This document shows positions 51,601 through 56,691 of a stretch of DNA of 64,000 nt, one piece after another. Both the position numbers and the translations under genes were made by a program. A model generated the notes under the pieces. It was not told where the DNA came from. It saw only the letters and a program-made list of their open reading frames with translations, and did not search any database. Every line of letters starts with the position of its first letter. Position 1 is the first letter of the stretch. The DNA comes from Promerops cafer. Lineage: Eukaryota > Chordata > Aves > Passeriformes > Nectariniidae. The stretch spans positions 216,315-280,314 of the forward strand of contig VZSE01010780.1 of NCBI GenBank assembly GCA_013398275.1, read 5' to 3'.

Positions 51601-54600
51601 CTACATTAGAAGGGGAATGGGGACATGGCCAGGCTCAGCAGAGATAAGGTGTGGAAAGGCAACTTTCACTCAGCAACTACCCAAGGAGTAAAGGGAGACT
51701 TAAGAGGGACTGACTCCAGTAAATACAAGCAAAGACATAACCACAAGACAGGACTATGGGGCATGCCTTTGCACCCTCCCTAGGATATTGACACAATCAA
51801 TACAAGCAACACAGCAAAGCATAAACAGTCCAGGGGATTCCTGGAAAGCACTGATGGCAACTTCCTGTCACAGGTAGTGGAGGATCCCACAAGGAATGGT
51901 TTGCTGATCAGCATTATGCTAAGAAACATGGAAGGCCTTGTTGGAGATGTGAAGGTTGTGTGCAGGCATGGCTATAGTGACCATGAAATTGAGGAGTGAC
52001 TTTGATTAAGAGGCAGATACCTCCTCAGTAACTTTGCTGATAGCACAAAGGTGGGAGGAGTGGCCAATACCCCAGAGGGCTGTGCAGCCCCTCAGAAGGA
52101 CCTCAACATGTTGGAGAGATGGACAGAGAAGAAATACAACAATGTCTGAAATACAACAAAGGCAAATGCAGAGTCCTGCACCTGGGGAGGAATAACCACA
52201 GGAACTGGTACAGGCTGAGGGCCAACCTGCTGGGAAGCAGCTCTGTGGAGAAGGACCTGGGGGTTCTGGTGGACAACAAGTTGTCCATGAGCCAGCAGTG
52301 TGCCCTGGGGGCCAGGAAGGCCAACAGTGTCCTGGCGTGCATTAGGAGGAGCACTGCCACCAGGTCAAGGGAGGAGATCCTGCCCCTCTACTCAGCCCTG
52401 GTGAGGCCACAGCTGGAGTGCTGTGTCCAGCTCTGGGCTCCTCAGTCCAAGAGAGGCTTGGAGCTGCTGGAGCGGGTCCAGTGGAGGGCAACAAAGATGA
52501 TTAAGGGACTGGAGCATCTCTGTCACAAGGAAAGGCTGAAGGAGCAGGGCCTGTTCAGCCTTGAGAAGAGGCAACTGAGAGGCAACCTCGTCATACATCT
52601 GAAAAAATGTCTTTGTTGTGAGAGTGGTCAAATGCCATAACACATTGCTAAAGAGGCTGTGGAGTCTCCTGACCCAGAGATGCTCAGAAGTCAATGGAGG
52701 ACAGCTCAGAGCAGCCTGCTCCAGGTGACCCTGTTTTGATCAAGGAGGTCAAACTAGATGATTTGGAAACTCAACTACTCTGTGATTCTTCAGAAGGTAA
52801 AATGATAGCAGGCAATATTCAGACTATTCTAAGAGGTAGTTCAGGCTGATGGTAGAAACACCTATCGAAAAGGACTCCAGAAGAACAAAAAAGAATGTTA
52901 TGTAGTTGAAATTAATTAGTTGTGACATATTAAAGAACATATGATAGCAAGGGAGCTTTTAGAAGTGAAAAACTCCTCCTACAAAAAGGAGCACCATTTT
53001 CTAACTCAATTTAAAAACAAATATAAACAAATCAAAAGGGGAAAAAACCAAAAAACAGAGCAAACCCAAATGTTGTAGACATTTAAAAGTTGTTTAAAGC
53101 ATAAAATTAGTTCTAATTATCTTTTCAGTGCAAGAAACCAGACAGTGAGCAAGATTTCTAGAGGGACTAGAAAGTGCAGAAAAAAACAGATTTATTTATT
53201 ATGAGGGTGTTCATGACAAAACAATGCTCAAACAATGTTCCTACCCTAGAACCCTTTTTACTTCTTCAGAGAGTGCAACTCGAAAAACATCTTAACTTCA
53301 AGTGTCACTAGAACAGGTTTTGGGACAAAGCAAAAACTGAGTAGAAAACACTAGCAGGACTAGGTGACAGTCACCTGGCAGTCTAACAGGAAAGCCACCT
53401 CCCCATTAACTGTACATCATCTCTCACAGGAGTCCACCTCAGCAGACAAGTAGAAAGCAACAAACTCAGTTTTCTGAGAGATTCAGGATGGACTACAATA
53501 AAAGATTTTAATTTCAGTACATAGAGAACATTCTTTTAGGAATTGCAATGCTTTCTATTAAAGTGTGCCAATAGGTTAAAATTAATCCAAAGAAGTGTAA
53601 GGGAATGTAACTCTTCCAATGGAAGATGTGATTTCTTTAAAGGATTTTTAAAACTGTGGTTGCATATGCATTTGTATCTAGTTAGCTTTAAATTTAAATT
53701 TTAAATTTAAATTTAAAGTAATTTTAAATTTAAAGTGTAATTTTAAAAGTAATGATATTTCTTTATAATTCATATTCTGTCCTAAAAGACATTAAAGAGA
53801 AGAGCTTTAAAAGACAGTGAAAATCACAGAGAAATGAACAGCCTTACTTGAATTTGAATGGTATCAGAACTTAAAAAGGTGATATGAAATCCCTACCTCC
53901 TTAAGATTTGATTTTTGTTGTAGAATTCTGTGAAACTCCTGACGAACTGTAACAATCTGAAAAAAAATCTAATCTAGTCATCTTTTTCTTTCTTAGGGAC
54001 GTCTCCAGAACAGCTGTTGCCAACCTTCCAGCCAAAGGATTGGAAAGCCTAAAAGAACTAATGGCCAAAAATACATGGACTTTAAAGAAATTGCCAGCTG
54101 TAAAGGTATTTCTTCAGCTAATGCGAGCTGACCTATCATATCCAAGTCACTGCTGTGCTTTCAAGAGCTGGAAAAAGAAAAGTGGGTGAGTTTCACTAAC
54201 TGGCATTTATTTTTTAATACATCAGTAAAGACAACGCTTATAAAAATACATCTATCGGCACTTTTATAACCATTTTTCTAGGTATAGACAATGTTCTTTG
54301 AAACAGATTACAATTGCAAACTGGCAGAAGAATTTTTTGTAGGACCTTTTGCAGGAGTTCCTCCTCTTGTTGAGCCCAGAATTAAAGGGAAAGAAAAAAG
54401 ACAAGGGTAATGTGCTACAGCAAGGCCTGGAAAAAATGTGTTGGAGAGGTTACAGCCTCAAGTCTCATGTTTTCTAACTGAAAAGATGTTGACTACTGAA
54501 AATTTTTTGACTGCAAATACAGATGCATCACACCATGAGGTACAGAATTCCAAATTGCTGCACTGCTAGTTAGCTGTAAAGAAGCTACTGAACAGAAATT

Positions 54601-56385
54601 AGACTGGTGGAAGTTCTGGGAGAAATTGAATAGTGAGCAACAGTGAAAATGTAATACTGTATGTAGTATCCAAGAAGTTATAAACAGTAGATAAATGTCT
54701 TCTTAACTTTTAAGAATGTAGATCTCAAAAAAGAAGACGGATTATGGATGCCAAACAAGTAAAATTACTAGTGGGGATAAAATTAAAAATACAGTTTAAA
54801 AAAGTGCCCAGAAATGCTATCGTACATTATATGGTCTGTTAACAAAAATATATCCAATCACATTTTTATAGCTACATTTTAATTCAGGATGAATAGCTTT
54901 TGAAGCATTCCCTTTGTTCACATGCTGTGCAGTAGTCAGACTATAAATGCCATCAGTGATTTCCCCCTCTACTCTTTCAGGATCCTGGAGTACCTGATGT
55001 GTAACCAGAGCAGCCACAGCTTTCGTAAGAGATCAGTCAAGACTCTCAGAGACCCATTTTACAAAGATTATGCAGAAGAATACACAGACCACACCAATGC
55101 TGTGTATGACACAAACACTAAGTTCACAAGTTTTCCTGAAAATCCCCATTATTACATTTTTTTGGAAGAGCATGGAGAAGGAAATCTTGGCTTTGGCAAA
55201 GAGCTCAAGAACCCTCAAATGGAAGATGTCCAGACCTTTGACAGTCATTATGACTATCCTGTCTGTGGAGGCAATGAAGACGTAATATGCACGCCAGAGC
55301 CTGATGAGTTTAATCCCTGTGAGGATATAATGGGATATCAGTTTCTGAGGATTGTGGTGTGGTTTGTGAACCTGCTTGCTATCCTAGGCAATGTTTTTGT
55401 CCTTTTCATCCTTCTCACCAGTCATTATAAACTGACTGTACCTCGTTTTTTGATGTGTAACTTGGCCTTTGCTGACTTTTGCATGGGGTTATACCTCCTC
55501 CTGATTGCTTCAGTGGATCTCTACACCAGGTCAGAGTACTATAATCATGCCATAGAGTGGCAGACTGGGCCTGGCTGCAACACAGCCGGGTTTTTCACGG
55601 TCTTTGCCAGTGAACTGTCTGTGTACACCCTGACCGTGATCACCCTGGAGCGCTGGTACGCCATCACCTTCGCCATGCGGCCTGACCGGAAGATTCGCCT
55701 CCGGCACGCCGTGCTCATCATGCTGGGAGGGTGGCTCTCCTGCATCCTGCTCGCCCTTTTGCCACTGGTTGGTGTCAGCAGCTACAGCAAAGTCAGCATC
55801 TGCTTGCCTATGGACACTGAAACACCAGTGGCGGAAGCCTACATTGTCTTCGTTTTAATATGTAACATCATTGCTTTTGTCATCATCTGCGCCTGCTACA
55901 TAAAAATCTACATAACTGTGCGAAACCCCCAGTACAAGTCGGGGGACAAAGACACCAAAATTGCCAAACGGATGGCTGTGTTGATTTTCACAGACTTTCT
56001 GTGCATGGCTCCCATCTCTTTCCATGCTTTATCTGCCATTATGAACAAACCACTGATAACTGTCTCCAATTCCAAGATTTTGCTGGTACTTTTCTACCCA
56101 CTCAATTCTTGTGCCAACCCCTTTCTTTATGCTATTTTCACCAAAGCTTTCCGCAGAGATGTGTTTATCCTGCTAAGCAAGTTTGGTATATGTGAGCATC
56201 AGGCTCAAGTCTACAGAGGTCAGACAGTCTCAGCCAAAAACAGCAGTGGGTCTTACGGGCAGAGAATCAGCCGAGGGATAGGTCAGGTTCCTACAAGCAT
56301 TCAAGACCCAGTCAATGATTACCTTCCTGCTGTGACAATGCAGAACCAAATTCTCATGGAAGAATGCAAGCAAACTGAGCTATAA
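9511..56385 (+). CDS. TSHR: Thyrotropin (TSH) receptor, complete 10-exon gene
   Basis: Encodes the G-protein-coupled receptor for thyroid-stimulating hormone on the thyroid follicular cell surface, and in the bird pars tuberalis/hypothalamic photoperiod pathway. It signals mainly through Gs and cAMP. Joined exons: 9511-9680, 19808-19879, 23028-23102, 31956-32030, 33652-33726, 36480-36557, 37549-37617, 43929-44006, 53997-54185, 54981-56385. They total 2286 bp, or 761 residues plus stop; mammalian TSHR is 764. Order: signal peptide (about 1-20), N-terminal cysteine cluster (C24, C29, C31, C41), leucine-rich repeats from exons 2-9, hinge with a basic RKR at 309-311 and a tyrosine-sulfation-type motif FDSHYDY at 380-386, seven transmembrane helices from about residue 418, ERW at 517-519 in place of DRY, NPFLY at 673-677, and a C-terminal TEL. 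All introns are GT-AG and phase 2. No frameshift or premature stop. The paralogues FSHR and LHCGR are excluded by the long hinge insertion and near-identity in the helices. Confidence 0.98.
12765..12818 (+). repeat. CCCTT microsatellite
   Basis: Ten perfect copies of CCCTT plus a partial copy. On the minus strand this is a run of GGG tracts separated by AA, a sequence able to form G-quadruplexes. The minus-strand open frame across it is a low-complexity artefact. Confidence 0.97.
14836..16280 (-). mobile_element. Long CR1 LINE copy (RT region to 3' end), degenerate
   Basis: On the minus strand this runs from the reverse-transcriptase region (a DWKKG-type motif near 16230-16260) through the thumb/C-terminal part. 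The frame at 15225-15458 contains a recognisable RPHLEYCIQLW and VQGRAMKMIGELE, hallmarks of the CR1 ORF2 C-terminus. It continues into the 3' UTR, whose tail lies at about 14836-14890. The reading frame is broken by several stops and frameshifts, so it is non-functional. At about 1.45 kb it is one of the longer CR1 copies in the window. Confidence 0.88.
16281..16860. other. Non-CR1 spacer between two minus-strand CR1 pieces
   Basis: About 580 bp of AT-rich sequence separating two CR1 segments that are in the same orientation and nearly consecutive in the CR1 consensus. It contains no recognisable family. It may be an insertion into a once continuous CR1, or unique DNA between two independent insertions. 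Confidence 0.4.
16862..17090 (-). mobile_element. CR1 LINE fragment, RT N-terminal part
   Basis: Read on the minus strand, 16870-16960 contains the CR1 segment encoding the GELADII-like stretch followed by a GDQGRLC-like region just before the DWKKG motif. It lies one step upstream, in consensus order, of the copy at 14836-16280. No open frame remains. Confidence 0.6.
17126..17370 (+). mobile_element. ERVL-type LTR fragment (5' part)
   Basis: Begins with TTTTGGCTGGAATAGAGTTA at about 17132 and continues with motifs (GATAATTCAGGGATG near 17252, GCTGGAGGTGCACAAGGAGC near 17333) that match, in the opposite orientation, the fuller LTR at 45411-45964. Only the first half of the LTR is present. 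It is interrupted by an expanded TGGAT repeat and stops where CR1 sequence begins. No coding sequence is present. Confidence 0.65.
17196..17225 (+). repeat. TGGAT microsatellite inside an LTR fragment
   Basis: Six perfect tandem copies of TGGAT. They sit at the point where the related LTR has a single TTTGGATTT-like stretch, so the array probably arose by local expansion after insertion. Confidence 0.93.
17375..17505 (-). mobile_element. CR1 LINE fragment, ORF2 C-terminal part
   Basis: The minus strand corresponds to the CR1 region between the FADDTK-like motif and the start of the C-terminal cysteine/leucine-rich part. On the + strand the marker is GTTGAACCTCATACAGTTGC near 17387. It is out of consensus order relative to the piece at 16862-17090, so it is a separate insertion. 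Confidence 0.6.
19808..19879 (+). CDS. TSHR: TSHR exon 2: leucine-rich repeat
   Basis: 72 bp, phase 2 at both ends, preceded by a TTTCTCTAG acceptor and followed by GTAAGT. It encodes RFLETHLRKIPSDAFSNLPN and then ISR, a single leucine-rich-repeat unit matching the family position exactly. Confidence 0.98.
20324..20982 (-). mobile_element. Solo LTR of an ERVK-like endogenous retrovirus
   Basis: On the minus strand it opens with TGTGAGGTGGCAGAG at 20982. It has a GC-rich U3, then a GTGTAAAACCCCAGGG-type core promoter region followed by TTCGGGGTCCCTCCTTGGAG near 20593-20612 and CTCGAGCT near 20576. An AATAAA-type signal (CTAATAAAAG) lies near 20535. This order matches R/U5 of avian beta-retrovirus-like (ERVK) LTRs. 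The 3' end is less certain; TGTCATG at 20324 would give a TG...CA terminus. No internal coding region flanks it, so it is probably a solo LTR. Confidence 0.6.
20993..21170 (-). mobile_element. Old CR1 LINE tail fragment
   Basis: On the + strand, AGAAGGGACCTCAGGAGG near 21017 followed by CTCTAGTCCACAATCTGCTC matches the reverse complement of the CR1 3' UTR. It is diverged and short. It sits only about 10 bp from the LTR end, suggesting that the LTR inserted beside or into the CR1 tail. Confidence 0.5.
23028..23102 (+). CDS. TSHR: TSHR exon 3: leucine-rich repeat
   Basis: 75 bp, phase 2, with acceptor GTGTTTAG and donor GTAAGT. It encodes YISIDETLQSLEAHSFNSLS followed by KVTH, aligning without gaps to the family. 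A TAAA tetranucleotide run begins 11 bp into the following intron. Confidence 0.98.
23114..23134 (+). repeat. TAAA tetranucleotide repeat
   Basis: About five copies of TAAA lying 11 bp downstream of the exon 3 donor site. A short, AT-rich microsatellite likely to vary in length. Confidence 0.85.
24571..24635. repeat. Inverted repeat (hairpin) plus direct repeat
   Basis: The arms 24595-24613 and 24617-24635 are 19-base reverse complements with one mismatch and a 3-base loop (TTT). A further direct copy of the left arm precedes it at about 24573-24592. The structure would extrude as a near-perfect hairpin. It is most simply explained by template switching during replication. Confidence 0.9.
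31956..32030 (+). CDS. TSHR: TSHR exon 4: leucine-rich repeat
   Basis: 75 bp, phase 2, with acceptor CCTTTTTACAG and donor GTAAGT. It encodes EVRNLRNLDYIDPDAFKNLP followed by LLKYL, a canonical unit of the hormone-binding repeat domain. Confidence 0.98.
32990..33343 (+). mobile_element. Endogenous retrovirus LTR with TATA box and poly(A) signal
   Basis: Resembles avian ERV LTRs. A TATAAAA box lies at 33158-33164, the R region begins about 30 bp later, AATAAA is at 33276-33281, and the LTR ends in ...GGCATCA at 33343. It is immediately followed by TTTTGGCACCCTAGATGGGA, which looks like a primer-binding site. The 5' boundary is uncertain and no coding internal region is recognisable. It lies in sense orientation within TSHR intron 4. 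Confidence 0.6.
33348..33365 (+). other. Retroviral primer-binding-site-like sequence
   Basis: TGGCACCCTAGATGGGAC follows the LTR end by four bases. It resembles lysine-tRNA primer-binding sites, which start TGGCGCCC and end GGGAC, with a G-to-A change and mismatches in the middle. It suggests that the element was more than a solo LTR when inserted or was truncated just inside. The tRNA assignment is tentative. Confidence 0.45.
33652..33726 (+). CDS. TSHR: TSHR exon 5: leucine-rich repeat
   Basis: 75 bp, phase 2, with acceptor CTCTCTTTCAG and donor GTAAGT. It encodes GIFNTGLKVFPDLSKIYSFD followed by VNFLL. Confidence 0.98.
33727..36479. other. TSHR: TSHR intron 5 (2.8 kb)
   Basis: No recognisable gene or named repeat. 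The 3' part at about 36245-36366 is an extreme AT-rich tract listed separately. The open frames at 34051-34356 and 36022-36265 look like chance. Confidence 0.88.
36245..36366. repeat. AT-rich low-complexity tract
   Basis: Almost pure A/T with many overlapping TTAATA, TTTAAA and TATAAT words, ending 114 bp before exon 6. It could act as a DNA-unwinding or matrix-attachment region, but composition alone cannot show function. Confidence 0.8.
36480..36557 (+). CDS. TSHR: TSHR exon 6: leucine-rich repeat
   Basis: 78 bp, phase 2, with acceptor CTTTTTCAG and donor GTAAGT. It encodes EIADNPYMTSVPANAFQGLC followed by NESLTL, including the conserved NPYM-type turn and an N-glycosylation sequon (NES). 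Confidence 0.98.
36558..37548. other. TSHR: TSHR intron 6 (1.0 kb)
   Basis: Short intron without recognisable repeats or genes. Confidence 0.9.
37549..37617 (+). CDS. TSHR: TSHR exon 7: leucine-rich repeat
   Basis: 69 bp, phase 2, with acceptor TTGCTTGCAG and donor GTAAGT. It encodes KLYNNGFTSIQGHAFNGTNL followed by DA. NGT is a conserved glycosylation sequon. Confidence 0.98.
39049..39880 (+). mobile_element. CR1 LINE, 3' part
   Basis: About 830 bp. It starts within the ORF2 reverse-transcriptase thumb region (AGATCTGGGGGTCCTGGTTG near 39207, the LGVLVD-type segment). It passes the LECWGQFW and QYEQDIKPL motifs (39372-39425) and ends in the CR1 3' UTR with GGGTCCCTTCCAACCTGATA and an ATTCATGG-like tail near 39870. 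The frame is broken by stops and small indels. Confidence 0.9.
42725..43265 (+). mobile_element. CR1 LINE, 3' part
   Basis: About 540 bp with the same order of motifs as the copy at 39049-39880 (the shared GGGATTGTCCTGCTCTGCTCT piece at 42748, then the VAGHWNRLPREVV frame at 43080-43130). It ends in TTCTGTGACTG at about 43252-43264. The 5' end is truncated further into the element. It probably belongs to the same CR1 subfamily. Confidence 0.88.
43929..44006 (+). CDS. TSHR: TSHR exon 8: leucine-rich repeat
   Basis: 78 bp, phase 2, with acceptor GTTTCTGCAG and donor GTAAGT. It encodes YLHKNKYLKVINDDAFLGAH followed by SGPTLL. Confidence 0.98.
45411..45964 (-). mobile_element. Solo LTR of an ERVL-type endogenous retrovirus
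   Basis: On the minus strand it runs TGTCCTGGTTTTGG...CTGTGACA with intact TG/CA ends (554 bp). Diagnostic pieces on the + strand are CACAGTTTAACACTGGCC at 45414, GGGTTGAGATAATGTCAGC at 45522, CACCACCAGCCCGTTGATTC at 45619 and TTTAACTCTATTCCAACC at 45936. These match the LTR class common in avian genomes. No internal retroviral sequence flanks it. No matching 5-6 bp target-site duplication is evident (GATGG before, GAATT after). Confidence 0.78.
48490..48760 (-). mobile_element. Probable ancient LINE remnant (CR1/L2/L3-like)
   Basis: On the + strand, GAAAACCATCCAGTCCTTGTG near 48645 followed by a CATTTTATCAGTTTCCTGCC stretch and a CAGTTTGAGACAG stretch resembles the reverse complement of old vertebrate LINE ORF2 sequence encoding the GPDGF...-type motif before the reverse transcriptase. 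The minus-strand frame 48503-48751 reads DKMNDSKSQGLDGFHQKISE, consistent with that motif. Highly diverged; the family is not certain. Confidence 0.5.
48996..49266 (+). mobile_element. CR1 LINE, short 3' end
   Basis: Encodes the last part of CR1 ORF2 (frame from 48981: RGNRLKLCQGRFRLDVREKI, then HWNRLPREVVESRSLKVF). It ends with GGTCTTTTCCAACCTTAATG and two copies of the terminal octamer ATGATTCT at 49246-49264. The frame is open through the C-terminus, so this is a relatively young copy, but it is heavily 5'-truncated. Confidence 0.9.
51570..52790 (+). mobile_element. Composite CR1 LINE: endonuclease piece joined to RT C-terminus
   Basis: The 51850-52000 part reads as a CR1 endonuclease end (NFLSQVVEDPTRNGLL..., then YSDHEIE with the SDH motif). 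It passes directly into the reverse-transcriptase C-terminal half at about 52005. Most of the RT domain is missing, an internal deletion of roughly a kilobase in consensus terms. The catalytic YADD box is present as FADS near 52033. The frame 52119-52640 then stays open through LGVLVDNKLSMSQQ, RPQLECCVQLW and VQWRATKMIKGLE. The element ends near 52790. It cannot encode a working reverse transcriptase. Confidence 0.85.
53686..53747. repeat. TTTAAA-rich palindromic AT tract
   Basis: Six or more overlapping copies of the self-complementary word AAATTTAAA/TTTAAATTT. Located about 250 bp upstream of exon 9. Prone to cruciform formation and slippage. Confidence 0.85.
53997..54185 (+). CDS. TSHR: TSHR exon 9: last leucine-rich repeats and start of hinge
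   Basis: 189 bp, phase 2, with acceptor TTTCTTTCTTAG and donor GTGAGT (54186). It encodes the end of the repeat domain (KGLESLKELMAKNTWTLKKL) and the cysteine pair in LSYPSHCCAF that begins the hinge. The exact length agrees with human exon 9. Confidence 0.97.
54186..54980. other. TSHR: TSHR intron 9 (0.8 kb)
   Basis: Short intron with acceptor CTCTTTCAG. Its last 59 bases are open in the exon 10 frame and contain an ATG at 54922, discussed as a finding. No repeat recognised. Confidence 0.9.
54981..56385 (+). CDS. TSHR: TSHR exon 10: hinge, seven-helix domain and C-tail
   Basis: 1405 bp including the stop. It encodes the rest of the hinge with the TSHR-specific insertion, and the sulfation-type FDSHYDY (residues 380-386). 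Seven transmembrane helices follow (TM1 from I418), with ERW 517-519 at the base of TM3, Gly558 after the LLPLV of TM4, the SICLPMDTETP second extracellular loop, KIAKRMAVLIF in TM6 and NPFLY 673-677 in TM7. The tail ends CKQTEL. The segment from 55620 to 55760 is conspicuously GC- and CpG-rich for an exon in an AT-rich region. The C-tail is the most diverged part relative to mammals. Confidence 0.99.
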
Positions 56386-56639
56386 CATCTCAAAGTATCA
56401 CAGCCAAAACCTGGTCAAGAGGAGATTGTGCTTACAGTGAATCAAGTGAGAGAAGATAATATTCTCCATATCCTCTTCCCCTAGATTATGCTTTGCTATA
56501 GCTGAAAGTACCTCTGGAGTGGTCTTCTTTCAGACAAACCACTTATTTGAACCTCTTATCAGTGCAGGGCAAAACATAGGGTCCTGATGATAATTCTAGA
56601 AGTAGATGTGAATGCTCTACCTAAATAGGAAAATTTATG

Positions 56640-56691
56640 TGCATATATATATGTATATGTATATATGTATATATCTATATATATATATATA
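56640..56691 (+). repeat. TA / TATG dinucleotide-type microsatellite
   Basis: Alternating AT with interspersed G and C, ending in an uninterrupted TA run. Located about 255 bp after the TSHR stop codon, so it would lie in the 3' UTR. Confidence 0.95.

Larger units (their letters stand above)
44007..53996. other. TSHR: TSHR intron 8 (10.0 kb)
   Basis: Holds an antisense LTR (45411-45964), a possible old LINE remnant (48490-48760), a CR1 tail (48996-49266), a composite CR1 (51570-52790) and an AT-rich palindromic tract (53686-53747). The remainder (44.0-45.4, 46.0-48.4, 49.3-51.5 and 52.8-53.7 kb) shows no recognisable gene. Confidence 0.9.

Noticed and set aside
52392..52694. Minus-strand open frame of 100 residues and its neighbour at 52103-52360
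   Set aside because: They are the antisense of the CR1 ORF2 remnant on the + strand.
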